Origin: Candidatus Desulfarcum epimagneticum
GTDB lineage: Bacteria > Desulfobacterota > Desulfobacteria > Desulfobacterales > CR-1
Direction: 5' to 3'
NCBI GenBank assembly: GCA_900659855.1
Contig: CAACVI010000049.1
Coordinates: forward strand, 89,564 to 153,563
Length of the DNA stretch: 64,000 bases
Positions 8,084 to 17,946 of the stretch are shown in pieces (positions within the stretch are counted from its first letter, which is position 1; each line of letters begins with the position of its first letter). Both the position numbers and the translations under genes were made by a program. The notes beneath the pieces are model-generated. The model made no database searches. It was given only the letters and a program-made list of their open reading frames with translations, and had not been told where the DNA came from.

Positions 8084-10696
8084 TTATTTCAAAGATGTCG
8101 CGACGCTTTCGATGACCTCAAAGGCCCTTTGAAGGGCGTCGCCAAGTTTTTCGGGATGGGGTCCCCCGGCCTGGGCCATGTCCGGCCGCCCGCCGCCCCG
8201 GCCGCCCATGGCGCCGGCCGCCTCCCGGATGATCTTTCCCGCGTGAAAACGGTCCGACAGGTCCCGGGTGACCACCGCGATGAGCATGGCCTTGGAATCC
8301 GCCTCGCTTCCCAGGACCACAATGCCCGAGCCGAGCTTGTCTCTGAATTTGTCGGCCAGGTCCCTTAAGGCCGACGGACTGTCCACAGGCGCCTGTCTGA
8401 CCAGGGTCTTGACGTCGCCCGCCATTCGGATGGAATCCTCAATGGAATCCCCTCCCCGGGGGGCGGACGCGGCCAGGGTTTTCAAACGCCCGTTTTCTTT
8501 TTCCAGCTCTTTCCGGCGTTTCAAATGATTTTTCACGCGCTCCGCAATCTCATGGGGATCGGCCTTGAGCAGCGCGGACATATCTTTGACCACGCGCTCG
8601 GTTTCCTGAACATGGGCCAGCGCCCCGGGGCCGGTGACGGCCTCGATTCGACGGACCCCGGAAGCCACGGAGGATTCGCCGGTGATCTTAAAAAGGCCGA
8701 TGTCCCCGGTGAGGCGGGCGTGGGTCCCCCCGCAAAGCTCCCGGCTGAAATCGCCAATGGACACCACCCGGACCCTTTCCCCGTATTTTTCCTCGAAAAT
8801 GGCCGTGGCGCCGGATCTCAGGGCTTCGTCCATCTCCATCTCGCGGGTTTGAAGCGGCGCGTTCTCCACAATTTTTTCATTCATCCGCCTCTCAATCTCC
8901 TCCAGCTCGTCCCGGGAAACCTTTGAAAAATGGGAAAAGTCAAACCGAAGCCGGTCATGCCCCACCCGGGACCCGGCCTGTTTGACATGGTCCCCCAAAA
9001 CGGCCCTCAAAACCGAATGCAGCAGATGGGTGGCGGTGTGATTCCGGGCGATTCCGGCGCGTCTGTCCCCATCCACCGTCAAAGTCGCGGCGTCGCCTTT
9101 TCGGACCTCCCCGGCCGTGAGAAGCCCCCGGTGAATAATGACATCCGAGGGGTCTTTCCAGGTCCTTTCCACCCGAATGTGAAAATTTTTCCCGGCGATG
9201 ATCCCGGTGTCTCCCTCCTGGCCCCCGGACTCGCCGTAAAAAGGCGTCTCTTTTGTCGCCACCTCCACCTCGCCGGCGTCTTCGGACACCGCGATGATCT
9301 CCGATTCCCAGGACAGCGCCTCATATCCTTTAAACACCGGCCGGGTCTCAAGAGACGAAAAGGCCCCGGCGCCCCCGGTAAAAACGGCCCTGGACCTGGA
9401 TTTCTCCCGCTGGACGGACATGGCGGCCTCAAAGCCTTCAAAGTCCACCTCAATTTTTTTGTCCCGGGCCACGTCCCGGACAATGTCGACGGGGAAGCCG
9501 TAGGTGTCGTAAAGCTTGAAAACCACCTCCCCCGGCAGGCGGCTCTCCCCCCGGGATTCCAGCGCGGCAAGAGTCTCCTGGAGCAGCCCGAGCCCGTGGT
9601 CCAGGGTTTCGTTGAAGCGCTTCTCTTCGTTTTCAATCACCTTTGTGATAAACTCCCGGGAATCTTTCAGCTCAGGATAGGATTCGCCCATGATGTCAAA
9701 GACCGTCGAGGCGGTCTGATGCAAAAACGGCTCCTCAAGGCCGATGTCCCGCCCGTACCGGATGGCCCTTCTCATAATGCGGCGCAGCACATATCCCCGG
9801 CCCTCGTTGGACGGCAGGACCCCGTCCCCGATGAGAAAGGCGGCGGCCCGGCTGTGATCGGCGATCACCTTCATGGCCACGCCGGCCCCGGGGGAATCGC
9901 CGGCCTTCGCGCCGGAAATCTCCTCGGTTTTTTGAATGATGGGAAAAATAAGGTCGGTCTCAAAATTGGTGTCGGCATTCTGCAAAATGGACGCCAGACG
10001 CTCCAGGCCCAGGCCCGTGTCGATGCTGGGTTTCGGAAGGGGCGTCATCTCGCCGGACGGGGACCGGTTGAACTGCATGAACACCAGGTTCCACAGCTCC
10101 AGATACCGGTCGCAGTCGCAACCGGCCGAGCAGCCGGGCCTTTGGCACCCGAACGCCTCGCCCCGGTCGATATACACCTCCGAGCAGGGGCCGCACGGTC
10201 CGGAGTCTCCCATGGACCAGAAATTGTCCGCCTCCCCCAGCCGCACGATTCTTTCCGCGGGAATCCCGGTCTCGGAGATCCACAGCGCCTCGGCCTCGTC
10301 GTCCTTTTCGAAAACCGACGCCCACAGTTTGTCCGCGTCAAGCCCGTACCCTTCCGTCAACAGCTCCCAGGCAAAGGCGATGGCCTCTTTTTTGAAATAA
10401 TCGCCAAAGGAAAAATTCCCCAGCATCTCAAAAAAGGTATGATGACGGGCCGTGTGGCCCACATTCTCCAGATCGTTGTGCTTGCCCCCGGCCCTGACGC
10501 ATTTCTGGGACGTGGCCGCCGTCCGGTAGCCCCTTTTTTCCTCGTCCAGAAAAGTTCGCTTAAACTGAACCATTCCCGCGTTTGTAAAAAGCAGGGTGGG
10601 GTCGTTCCGGGGAACCAGAGACGCGCTTCTGACGATCCGGTGGCCCCGGCTTTCAAAAAAATTCAGAAACTTTTTTCTTATTTCATTGCTGGTCAT
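8084..10696 (-). CDS. alaS: Alanine--tRNA ligase
   Basis: Class II aminoacyl-tRNA synthetase with editing activity. The chosen ATG ([19 protein letters not shown]) lies inside the last codons of recA, 9-10 bases after AAGGAG. A longer reading upstream adds non-homologous residues. The aminoacylation core has [12 protein letters not shown]. The editing domain carries HTATHLLH, and CGGTH provides zinc-binding residues. A C-terminal DHHA1-like domain follows. The 870 residues are normal. Its 14-base overlap with recA implies co-translation; recA-alaS neighbourhood is also seen in other proteobacteria. Confidence 0.96.
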   Translation of the reverse strand: MTSNEIRKKFLNFFESRGHRIVRSASLVPRNDPTLLFTNAGMVQFKRTFLDEEKRGYRTAATSQKCVRAGGKHNDLENVGHTARHHTFFEMLGNFSFGDYFKKEAIAFAWELLTEGYGLDADKLWASVFEKDDEAEALWISETGIPAERIVRLGEADNFWSMGDSGPCGPCSEVYIDRGEAFGCQRPGCSAGCDCDRYLELWNLVFMQFNRSPSGEMTPLPKPSIDTGLGLERLASILQNADTNFETDLIFPIIQKTEEISGAKAGDSPGAGVAMKVIADHSRAAAFLIGDGVLPSNEGRGYVLRRIMRRAIRYGRDIGLEEPFLHQTASTVFDIMGESYPELKDSREFITKVIENEEKRFNETLDHGLGLLQETLAALESRGESRLPGEVVFKLYDTYGFPVDIVRDVARDKKIEVDFEGFEAAMSVQREKSRSRAVFTGGAGAFSSLETRPVFKGYEALSWESEIIAVSEDAGEVEVATKETPFYGESGGQEGDTGIIAGKNFHIRVERTWKDPSDVIIHRGLLTAGEVRKGDAATLTVDGDRRAGIARNHTATHLLHSVLRAVLGDHVKQAGSRVGHDRLRFDFSHFSKVSRDELEEIERRMNEKIVENAPLQTREMEMDEALRSGATAIFEEKYGERVRVVSIGDFSRELCGGTHARLTGDIGLFKITGESSVASGVRRIEAVTGPGALAHVQETERVVKDMSALLKADPHEIAERVKNHLKRRKELEKENGRLKTLAASAPRGGDSIEDSIRMAGDVKTLVRQAPVDSPSALRDLADKFRDKLGSGIVVLGSEADSKAMLIAVVTRDLSDRFHAGKIIREAAGAMGGRGGGRPDMAQAGGPHPEKLGDALQRAFEVIESVATSLK

Positions 10697-11732
10697 CTGC
10701 GCTGTTTTCTCCTTTTTCTTCTGAAAGCCCCAGTTTTTCGCGAACTTTTTCAAAAGCGGAGTCAAAGATGTCTTTATTTTCCTTTAAAAACCTTTTCACG
10801 TTTTCCCGTCCCTGGCCGATTCGCTCTCCCCCGTAGGAATACCAGGAGCCGCTTTTTTCAATGACGCCGGCCTCCACCCCCACGTCCAGAAGATCGCCGG
10901 TTTTGGAGATGCCCTCGCCGTACATGATGTCGAACTCGGATTCGGTGAACGGCGGCGCCATTTTGTTTTTCACCACCCGTACCCGGGCACGATTTCCCAC
11001 CACCTCCTGGCCATCCTTGATGGCCCCGATGCGGCGGATGTCCAGGCGCACCGACGCGTAAAACTTCAGGGCGTTGCCGCCTGTGGTGGTTTCGGGATTT
11101 CCGAACACCACGCCGATTTTCATCCGGGTCTGGTTGATGAAAATCATGGAGGTATGGGTTTTTCCAATGATCCCGGTCAATTTTCTAAGGGCCTGGGACA
11201 TGAGCCGGGCCTGGAGCCCCATGTGGGAATCCCCCATTTCCCCCTCAATCTCGGCCCGGGGCACCAGGGCCGCCACGGAATCGATGACCATAATATCAAT
11301 GGCCCCGCTTCTCACCAGCATGTCGACGATTTCCAGGGCCTGCTCCCCGTTGTCAGGCTGGGCCACCAGAAGCTCATCGCAGTTGACCCCCAATTTTTTG
11401 GCGTAAGTGGTGTCGAGAGCATGCTCGGCGTCTATAAATGCGGCGATCCCCCCGGCCTTCTGGGCCTCGGCGATGGCGTGCAGCGCCAGGGTGGTTTTTC
11501 CTGAGGATTCGGGGCCGTATATCTCAGTCACCCGCCCCCTGGGGATGCCGCCGATTCCCAGGGCCTTGTCCACTGAAATGGAGCCGGTGGGAATCACCGG
11601 AACCTTTTGAACCGTCCGGTCCCCCAGCTTCATGATGGATCCCTTGCCGAACTGGCGCTCGATCTGGGTGATGGCGGCGTCCACCGCCTTGCCCCGGCCT
11701 CCTTTTTGATCGCTGGTTTTCTTATCAGTCAT
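10683..11732 (-). CDS. recA: Recombinase RecA
   Basis: Strand-exchange ATPase for homologous recombination and the SOS response. Walker A GPESSGKT is at residues 73-80, and Walker B-like [20 protein letters not shown] and [11 protein letters not shown] follow. The start is [10 protein letters not shown], preceded by AAGGAAGAAG; an in-frame extension upstream is not RecA-like. The 349 residues are typical. I did not find a convincing LexA box upstream, but the SOS operator in this phylum varies. It overlaps alaS downstream. Confidence 0.97.
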   Translation of the reverse strand: MTDKKTSDQKGGRGKAVDAAITQIERQFGKGSIMKLGDRTVQKVPVIPTGSISVDKALGIGGIPRGRVTEIYGPESSGKTTLALHAIAEAQKAGGIAAFIDAEHALDTTYAKKLGVNCDELLVAQPDNGEQALEIVDMLVRSGAIDIMVIDSVAALVPRAEIEGEMGDSHMGLQARLMSQALRKLTGIIGKTHTSMIFINQTRMKIGVVFGNPETTTGGNALKFYASVRLDIRRIGAIKDGQEVVGNRARVRVVKNKMAPPFTESEFDIMYGEGISKTGDLLDVGVEAGVIEKSGSWYSYGGERIGQGRENVKRFLKENKDIFDSAFEKVREKLGLSEEKGENSADDQQ

Positions 11733-11791
11733 GACGCTTCTTCCTTTTTTAAATCCCGCCCGGCCTGTGAGCCCGGAACGTTTTTTTTTCA

Positions 11792-12961
11792 TTATGAAAC
11801 CGGCAGCGCGGACTGGGGCTCGCCCAGCTCGAATTCTCCCGCGACGATCCAGTCCTTGAGCATATTCGCGATCCGGCGGGCGCGAACCATGCTGGAAAGG
11901 GGAACGGTGGGAACAGACTCATCGTTCAGGGTGATATGCCCGCTTTTAAGATCAGCGTAGCTCACAAGCCCCATGTCTTTGGAGATTCCGTTGGGATAAT
12001 CATGCCCGTAGTCCACCACATGGGTAAAAATGTCCTCATCGGAGATGGCCGTTTCCATGGCGATTTCCTCATTGAGAAGGGGAATGGGAATCCCCACGCC
12101 CACCGAAAGGGAGCATCCGTATCCCTGGAGGCTCACCCCGGCCAGCCATTCCGGGCTCATGCCCTTTAAGTCTCCCATCAAAAAAAGAGTCCCGGCCGGC
12201 CGGGTGGGAACGCCTTTCTCCGTCCTTTCCGCGTCGGGATTGTGCTGGGTGCCGTGCCACGTGACATAGCCCCTTCCCCCGCCGAGAAATATCCGGGTCC
12301 CCAGGCCGATGGTTTTCTGGAACGGGTCATTGAAAAGGGGGCTCAGCTGGCCCGCCGAGCAGTAGTTGGCGTTGCCGGCCTTGGGCTTGAGCGCCCCCAT
12401 GTAGGTGTACACCGTCCTGTTGGTCATATTGACCGCGCAGTTGTAGTTCTGGTAGGCGTTCCGGGGATTGCACAGCGTGGCCCAGGGAAGGGTGTCGATG
12501 GAGATCTCCTTTTCGACTTTTTTGTTCGGATAACAGTCCGTGCCGTACGCCGAAGCCGACAGGAAAACCTTTTTCCCGGCCACAAGGTCCTGAATGACAT
12601 GGCCGCCGCCGTAATTGAATTCGCCGGGATACACCTTGTTCAAGGGATCGTCCAGGCACGGCTCGGTGGCCCCGATGTAACAGTCCACGGCGGCCAGTCC
12701 GGCATAGGCGGGGACATTGTTCAGGGTCACTGTGGACGCCTTGATCCCGGGGCTGGAGTGCCCGAAATTGATAAACGCCCCGGATGAGCACATGGGGGAA
12801 AAGGTGCCCGTGGTGACGACGTCCACATGCCGGGCGGCCTCTTCCGGGCCCTGGTCCCGGACAATGTCGATGATCTCCTCCGCCGTGACCACCACGGCTT
12901 CGCCCCGGCGTATTTTTTCGTTGATCTCGCCATAGGTTTTGTTGATTTTATGCTTTTTCAT
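11792..12961 (-). CDS. DUF39 homocysteine biosynthesis protein (HcyBio-like)
   Basis: The 389-residue protein matches my recollection of the DUF39/COG1900 family, implicated in direct sulfide incorporation to make homocysteine from aspartate semialdehyde in methanogens and sulfate reducers. Visible features are [25 protein letters not shown] and [11 protein letters not shown], whose cysteines are candidates for sulfur handling. [16 protein letters not shown] and [13 protein letters not shown] lie near the C-terminus. The CBS or ferredoxin extensions of some homologues are absent. It ends 60 bases before recA. The function is inferred from the family only. Confidence 0.8.
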   Translation of the reverse strand: MKKHKINKTYGEINEKIRRGEAVVVTAEEIIDIVRDQGPEEAARHVDVVTTGTFSPMCSSGAFINFGHSSPGIKASTVTLNNVPAYAGLAAVDCYIGATEPCLDDPLNKVYPGEFNYGGGHVIQDLVAGKKVFLSASAYGTDCYPNKKVEKEISIDTLPWATLCNPRNAYQNYNCAVNMTNRTVYTYMGALKPKAGNANYCSAGQLSPLFNDPFQKTIGLGTRIFLGGGRGYVTWHGTQHNPDAERTEKGVPTRPAGTLFLMGDLKGMSPEWLAGVSLQGYGCSLSVGVGIPIPLLNEEIAMETAISDEDIFTHVVDYGHDYPNGISKDMGLVSYADLKSGHITLNDESVPTVPLSSMVRARRIANMLKDWIVAGEFELGEPQSALPVS

Positions 12962-13017
12962 GACGTTCCCCGCTTCATGTCGCCGCCGGCGCGGCGGCGC
13001 CCATGTTCAAATCGTCT

Positions 13018-14454
13018 TCACCGGACCGGGAGCCCGGCTCTTTCTATTTTTTTCTCAATATTTTTTTTGACCCACATCGGGTCCCACCATTCAACCGGAT
13101 TGACAAAGGAGCCGTTGATCATCATGCCGAAATGCAGGTGATCGCCGGCCGCCAGCCCCGTTTTCCCGGTCAGGCCGATGACGTCCCCCTTTTTGACCAT
13201 TTGGTCCTTCCGGACATGCGTCTGGCTCAGGTGGGCGTACAGGCTAAAAAGACCGTGGCCGTGATCAATGAGCACCGTTTTGCCATAGATCCCGAACCGT
13301 TCCGCCGCCGCCACCCTGCCCGCGTTGGCGGCCGGAACCCCGTCCTTTGACACCGACGCCAGGTCAATGCCGAAATGAATCTGGTAATCAATGGTCCGGC
13401 CCTTATACTGGTAAATGCGATGGTCCGCAAATCCCGCGCGGCGAACCGATCCGGGAAGTCTTAAAAATTTTCCGCTCCAGTGGACGGCCGGATCGGACTC
13501 GGCGCAAAGAGCCTGGAGACGGGCGGAGTCGGCCTTTCTCAAGTTTCGGTTCACAAAAAGAAAATGATCCACAGGCGATGTCTTGATGTTGTCGGGAATC
13601 TCGGTGGCGAATTCAGGCATCTTGCGATTGATAAAGGCGTCGGACACGCGGATCCGGTCTCTTTTGAAATCTTTTCGCATGATGTAATAGGGAAAGCCCG
13701 CCTTGGCGCGGTTGCCCGCCAGATCCACAGCCTCGGCAAAAATCACGGTCCCCGGGCCCTGGTTGTGGCCCATGGCCAGAAAGGACATGAACACGCGCTT
13801 GTCCTCAAAATAACCGGCGTGCCCGGGGTAAAACCGGTCCCCCACGCGAACCCCGCTTCGCAGACACGGCTCCGATATCCGGTAGATCACCAGACCGGCC
13901 CCGCCCTGGATCAAAGCATGGCGTCTGCTGATGATCTTGATTCGGGGGGGTCGGGTGTCGATTTGGACGTTTTTTTGAATGTAAGTCCGGTTTCCCCGGA
14001 AAAAGCGGCGCCAGGAATAATCCACCGCCGACGCCCGAAGCTCGGCTTTTCCGTCGGAAATTCCGAGTTTTTCAGGCTCAATCAAAACAGTGAACGATTC
14101 GCTCTTGACTTTTCCGCCCTTGACGACGCCCGCGTAAGGAAAACGCTTTTTGAGCAGATCCACTGTCTTGCCGTCTTTTAAAAGGCTCACCTCCAGGAGG
14201 CGCAGCCCGCTTTTTTCGTCCGCGACGCTGATGGAGACATTCCGGGAGATCCCGATGGCGTCGATGGGCTCTTTGATCACCAGGGAGGGATTGCCGCCCT
14301 CCAGCCGGGCCTGAAACAGCCAGGCCCCTGACAGCGCGCATAAAAAAATCAACGCCGCCACGGCCCGGGATCTGACTTTTTTTCTTCGTGTTCTCAAATT
14401 CTTTTGAAAAGCCTTTCTTAAAATGTTTCGTAACCACGTTAAAAAAATGTTCAT
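13018..14454 (-). CDS. M23-family metallopeptidase (LytM-type endopeptidase)
   Basis: An N-terminal transmembrane helix (VAALIFLCALSGAWLFQ) leads into a periplasmic region and a C-terminal LytM domain. The zinc ligands are visible as HFGID (His360, Asp364) and HLHF (His439, His441), so it should be an active peptidoglycan peptidase. The start at MNIFLTWLRN has no strong ribosome site. Longer readings run into kdsA on the other strand, so 14454 is my best choice. The gene is divergent from kdsA. Confidence 0.85.
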   Translation of the reverse strand: MNIFLTWLRNILRKAFQKNLRTRRKKVRSRAVAALIFLCALSGAWLFQARLEGGNPSLVIKEPIDAIGISRNVSISVADEKSGLRLLEVSLLKDGKTVDLLKKRFPYAGVVKGGKVKSESFTVLIEPEKLGISDGKAELRASAVDYSWRRFFRGNRTYIQKNVQIDTRPPRIKIISRRHALIQGGAGLVIYRISEPCLRSGVRVGDRFYPGHAGYFEDKRVFMSFLAMGHNQGPGTVIFAEAVDLAGNRAKAGFPYYIMRKDFKRDRIRVSDAFINRKMPEFATEIPDNIKTSPVDHFLFVNRNLRKADSARLQALCAESDPAVHWSGKFLRLPGSVRRAGFADHRIYQYKGRTIDYQIHFGIDLASVSKDGVPAANAGRVAAAERFGIYGKTVLIDHGHGLFSLYAHLSQTHVRKDQMVKKGDVIGLTGKTGLAAGDHLHFGMMINGSFVNPVEWWDPMWVKKNIEKKIERAGLPVR

Positions 14455-14602
14455 AACAATAAATGGGTTTGTAATCAAGACAAAGTTTTCGTTTCTTGAC
14501 TTTTGACTTTCCGGGCGATACATATGGAACCTGGAAGCGCCCGGCGGGCGAAATGTTTCATCCGCCCGGGCGCAAAAAAACAAAAACGCGAGAGAATTTT
14601 TC

Positions 14603-15424
14603 ATGAGCCGAAAAGTGGAAATCGACGGCATGGCCATTGGCGGGGGCGCCCCCCTTGTCATCATCGCCGGCCCATGCGTCATTGAAAATTTTGATTTGAC
14701 CTTTCAAATCGCCTCGTCCCTCAGGGAGACCACCGAAAAGCTGGGCCTGCCTTTTATTTTCAAGGCCTCCTACGACAAGGCCAACCGAACCTCCATCGAC
14801 TCCTACCGGGGGCCGGGCCTGAGCCCGGGGCTGGAAATCCTGGGAAAAATAAAATCCGAACTCGGCGTCAAAATTCTTTCGGACGTCCACCGGATCAGCG
14901 AAATCGAGGCCGCCGCCCAGGTCCTGGATGTGATCCAGGTCCCGGCCTTTTTGTGCCGCCAGACCGATTTCATCCTGGAGGCGGCGAAAACCGGCCGGCC
15001 CATCAATATCAAAAAAGGCCAGTTCCTGGCGCCGGACGATGTGGCCAATGTGGGAAAAAAAATCGCCTCCACGGGCAACCGGAAGATCATTTTCACCGAG
15101 CGCGGGGCCACGTTCGGATACCACAACCTGGTGGCCGATTTCAGAAGCGTCAAAATCATCCAGGACACGGGATACCCCGTGATTTTTGACGCCACCCACA
15201 GCGTTCAGCTCCCCGGGGGACAGGGGGCCAGCTCGGGAGGGGACCGCCGGTTCGCCCCGGTTCTGGCCCGGGCCGCCGCGGCCGCCGGCGCCGACGGCGT
15301 TTTTGTGGAGGTCCATCCCGACCCCGACCAGGCGCTGTGCGACGGCCCCAACTCATTGAGGCTCGACCACGGGCTTGCCGATCTTTTCTCCAGACTCAAA
15401 GCCATCCATGAAATCGTCTCTTAA
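14603..15424 (+). CDS. kdsA: 3-deoxy-8-phosphooctulonate synthase (KDO8P synthase)
   Basis: Condenses arabinose-5-phosphate with PEP to give KDO-8-phosphate for LPS inner core. IIAGPCVIEN places a Cys at residue 25, the hallmark of the metal-dependent class; the metal-free class has Asn there. KASYDKANRTS and FDATHSVQLPGG are the substrate motifs. The 273 residues are normal. It heads an LPS operon with kdsC and lptCAB. Confidence 0.95.
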   Translation: MSRKVEIDGMAIGGGAPLVIIAGPCVIENFDLTFQIASSLRETTEKLGLPFIFKASYDKANRTSIDSYRGPGLSPGLEILGKIKSELGVKILSDVHRISEIEAAAQVLDVIQVPAFLCRQTDFILEAAKTGRPINIKKGQFLAPDDVANVGKKIASTGNRKIIFTERGATFGYHNLVADFRSVKIIQDTGYPVIFDATHSVQLPGGQGASSGGDRRFAPVLARAAAAAGADGVFVEVHPDPDQALCDGPNSLRLDHGLADLFSRLKAIHEIVS

Positions 15425-15461
15425 AATGAAGGAGCGAAAAAACAAAACAAGGAGCGAAAAG

Positions 15462-16004
15462 ATGAGCCTTGAGACGATGGGCCTCAAAACCAGGGAAAAA
15501 CTTTCCCAAACCCGGCTTTTGCTTCTGGACGTGGACGGCGTTCTCACCCGGGGCGATATCATTTACGATGACCGGGGCGTTGAAATCAAACGTTTCAGCG
15601 TCAAAGACGGCCTGGGGCTCAGGCTCCTGATGGACGCGGGAACGCCGGCGGCCCTGGTGACCGGGCGCCGCTCAGAGGCGCTCGCGCATCGAAGCCGGAA
15701 TCTCGGCGTCAAACTTGTGTTTGACGGCGTGAGGGACAAGGCCGCCCTTTTGGGGGAAATCGAAAAAAAAACCGGCGTTGGGCCCGCCGAAATGGCCTTT
15801 GTGGGCGACGATCTGCCCGACCTCCCCATCATGAGACGGGTGGGCCTTTCCATCGCGGTCTCCGACGCCTGCGACGAGGTGAAAGAGCGCGCGGACCTGG
15901 TCACCGAGGCCCCGGGCGGCGACGGCGCGGTTCGGGAAGTGTGCGAGTCCATATTGAAGGCCAGGGGGCTTTGGGAAGGCATTATCGGGCGCTTTGTCTC
16001 ATGA
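15462..16004 (+). CDS. kdsC: KDO-8-phosphate phosphatase KdsC
   Basis: HAD phosphatase that converts KDO-8-phosphate to KDO. Motif I is LLLDVDGVLT with nucleophile Asp23 and Asp25, VTGRRSEA holds motif II, and FVGDDLPDLPIM is motif IV. The start at 15462 has AAGGAG 7-8 bases upstream and gives 180 residues, the family size. In-frame codons further upstream would overlap kdsA. It is followed 25 bases later by lptC. Confidence 0.92.
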   Translation: MSLETMGLKTREKLSQTRLLLLDVDGVLTRGDIIYDDRGVEIKRFSVKDGLGLRLLMDAGTPAALVTGRRSEALAHRSRNLGVKLVFDGVRDKAALLGEIEKKTGVGPAEMAFVGDDLPDLPIMRRVGLSIAVSDACDEVKERADLVTEAPGGDGAVREVCESILKARGLWEGIIGRFVS

Positions 16005-16029
16005 CGCCGTTTGACGAATTGATCACAGG

Positions 16030-16650
16030 ATGAATAAAACCCCAAAACAACCCGGCTCCCGGAAATCGAACTCCAGGCCCTTTCCGGCCGGGGCGAAAAT
16101 CATCCCGGCCCTGGCGGGGATTTTGCTGGTCATGGCCATTGTGGGCGTGTTCATTGAGCGGCGGCGTCATTCTCCCCCCCCGGAGCAGGCTCCGGAGGCC
16201 CGGACGGATTCGAAGCGCCCCAGCCTGTCTTTGAAAAAAATCAGCCAGACATCCGTCAAAAACGGGGTCCGGGAATGGTCGCTGGAGGCGGACTCGGCCC
16301 GGTACTTCAAAGAAAAGAACCGGGCGGTCTTTGAAAACCCGTCGCTTGTTTTTTTTCGAAAAAACGCCCCGAATATTCAAATTTTCGCCCGACAGGGGGT
16401 TTTGCTCACAGACTCCAACCGCGTTGAGGCCATGGGCGCGGTGAGGGCCCTTTCAGGGGCCTATGCCCTGCGCGCCGATAAAATCGCCTACGATGATAAA
16501 AAAAGGGCCATTGTGTCCATGGCGCCCTCCCGGATTCGGAGCGGCGCCTCGGTCCTTCAGGCGGATCGCATATCCATTTTTTTAGACGAAGACCGGACGG
16601 TTTTCGAAGGAAACGTAAAGGGGACGCTGGATGAGCATTTCGCTTTTTAA
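16030..16650 (+). CDS. lptC: LPS export protein LptC
   Basis: Inner-membrane bitopic protein linking LptB2FG to the periplasmic LptA bridge. One helix covers residues about 24-42 (IIPALAGILLVMAIVGVFI), followed by a beta-jellyroll-like domain with REWSLEADSARYF and repeated strand patterns. The 206 residues match. The 3' end overlaps lptA by 20 bases. Low motif content makes the call partly contextual (kdsC upstream, lptA-lptB downstream). Confidence 0.85.
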   Translation: MNKTPKQPGSRKSNSRPFPAGAKIIPALAGILLVMAIVGVFIERRRHSPPPEQAPEARTDSKRPSLSLKKISQTSVKNGVREWSLEADSARYFKEKNRAVFENPSLVFFRKNAPNIQIFARQGVLLTDSNRVEAMGAVRALSGAYALRADKIAYDDKKRAIVSMAPSRIRSGASVLQADRISIFLDEDRTVFEGNVKGTLDEHFAF

Positions 16651-17194
16651 AACACAACGCCGGGCGCTCATGGCGGCGCCCTGGCTTTTGTCCGCCTCTT
16701 TTTGCCTTTGCCTTTGTCTTTTCCAGGGGGACAGGATGTCATGGGCAAAGGACGGCGGCGGCCCCATCCATGTGTCCGCCGACCGGCTCGTGGCCGACCA
16801 TGCCCGGGGATTCGCGGAGTTTTCAGGGAACGCCAGGGCCTCGGGAAAAAATTTCTCGGTCTTTGCCCGGGTGATTAAAGTCCATGGGAAAAAAAACGCC
16901 GGGGGGGGCGCTTTGACGCTTTCCGAGAAATCCGTGGACCGCGTCACGGCCTCGGGAAATGTGGTCATAAAATTCGACAACAGGGTTGCAATGTCCGATG
17001 AGGCGGTATATATTACAGAAGAAAGACGCCTGATTTTAACCGGGGAAAACGCCTCCATTGAGAGCGAAAAAAACAGGGTTTCAGGAAAAAAAATTATTTT
17101 CGACAGAAAAAACGGATACATAACGGTGGAAGGCGACACCGGAAAACAGGTGGGCGCCGTGTTTTACCCCGGGAAAGAGACACTGAAACAATAA
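16631..17194 (+). CDS. lptA: LPS transport periplasmic protein LptA
   Basis: A signal peptide precedes an OstA/LptA jellyroll: IHVSADRLVADHARGFAEF, FSGNARASGKNFSVFARVI, VTASGNVVIKF and a closing VEGDTG. It forms the periplasmic LPS bridge between LptC and LptD. The start lies inside lptC (20-base overlap) and the stop is one base before the lptB ATG, so lptC-lptA-lptB are tightly coupled. The 187-residue precursor is normal. Confidence 0.9.
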   Translation: MSISLFKTQRRALMAAPWLLSASFCLCLCLFQGDRMSWAKDGGGPIHVSADRLVADHARGFAEFSGNARASGKNFSVFARVIKVHGKKNAGGGALTLSEKSVDRVTASGNVVIKFDNRVAMSDEAVYITEERRLILTGENASIESEKNRVSGKKIIFDRKNGYITVEGDTGKQVGAVFYPGKETLKQ

Positions 17195-17195
17195 A

Positions 17196-17918
17196 ATGGC
17201 CATGCTATCCCTGCGGGGCCTGGTGAAAATTTACCGGGGCCGAAAAGTGGTGAACGACGTCAGCCTGGATGTGGAAAGCGGCTCGGTGATCGGGCTTCTG
17301 GGCCCCAACGGGGCGGGAAAAAGCACCACCTTTTACATGGCCGTGGGCATGACCCGGCCGGACGGGGGCCGGGTGTGTCTCGACGACGAGGACATCACCG
17401 ATTTCCCCATGCACCTGAGATCCCGGAAAGGGATCGGCTATCTTCCCCAGGACGCCTCCATATTCCGGAAGCTGACGGTGAGGGAAAATATCATGGCGGT
17501 CCTTGAGATGCTTCCGCTGTCCAAAACCGAGCGAAACGCCCGGACGGACGACCTGCTTGAGGAGCTGGGGATCAAACGCCTTGAAAACAGCAAAGCCGGG
17601 GTTCTGTCCGGGGGAGAGCGCAGAAGGCTGGAAATCGCCAGGGCGCTGGCCGTCAAACCCTCTTTTATCCTTCTGGACGAGCCATTCGCCGGAATTGATC
17701 CCCTGGCGGTGGCGGACATCAAAGCCATCATCGGGCAGCTGAAAAAAAAGGGAATCGGTCTGCTGATTTCCGATCACAATGTGCGGGAGACCCTTGGGGC
17801 CTGCGACGAGGCCTACATACTCAGCGAAGGGAAAATCATCGAACACGGGCCTCCTGAAAAAATCGCCTCCAGCAAGACCGCGCTCAGGGTTTACCTGGGG
17901 GATGAATTCAAACTCTAA
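17196..17918 (+). CDS. lptB: LPS export ABC transporter ATPase LptB
   Basis: Cytosolic ATPase of the LPS extractor. Walker A GPNGAGKST is at residues 36-44, the Q-loop lies in YLPQDASIFR, the ABC signature is LSGGERRRLEIARAL, Walker B is FILLDEPFAGIDP, and the switch His is in LISDHNVRE. The 240 residues are typical, and SIFRKLTVRENI is characteristic of LptB. It lies directly upstream of rpoN, the usual proteobacterial order. Confidence 0.96.
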   Translation: MAMLSLRGLVKIYRGRKVVNDVSLDVESGSVIGLLGPNGAGKSTTFYMAVGMTRPDGGRVCLDDEDITDFPMHLRSRKGIGYLPQDASIFRKLTVRENIMAVLEMLPLSKTERNARTDDLLEELGIKRLENSKAGVLSGGERRRLEIARALAVKPSFILLDEPFAGIDPLAVADIKAIIGQLKKKGIGLLISDHNVRETLGACDEAYILSEGKIIEHGPPEKIASSKTALRVYLGDEFKL

Positions 17919-17946
17919 GATTCGACCAGACGAACGCATAAAAAAT

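Noticed and set aside
7303..11960. Long open frames antisense to alaS, recA and the OmpW-like gene, including one of 644 codons
   Set aside because: They mirror the high third-position GC of the real genes, show no family motif and have no ribosome sites.
13018..14682. Longer N-terminus of the M23 peptidase up to 14682
   Set aside because: It would overlap the start of kdsA on the other strand and puts about 76 unstructured residues before the membrane anchor.
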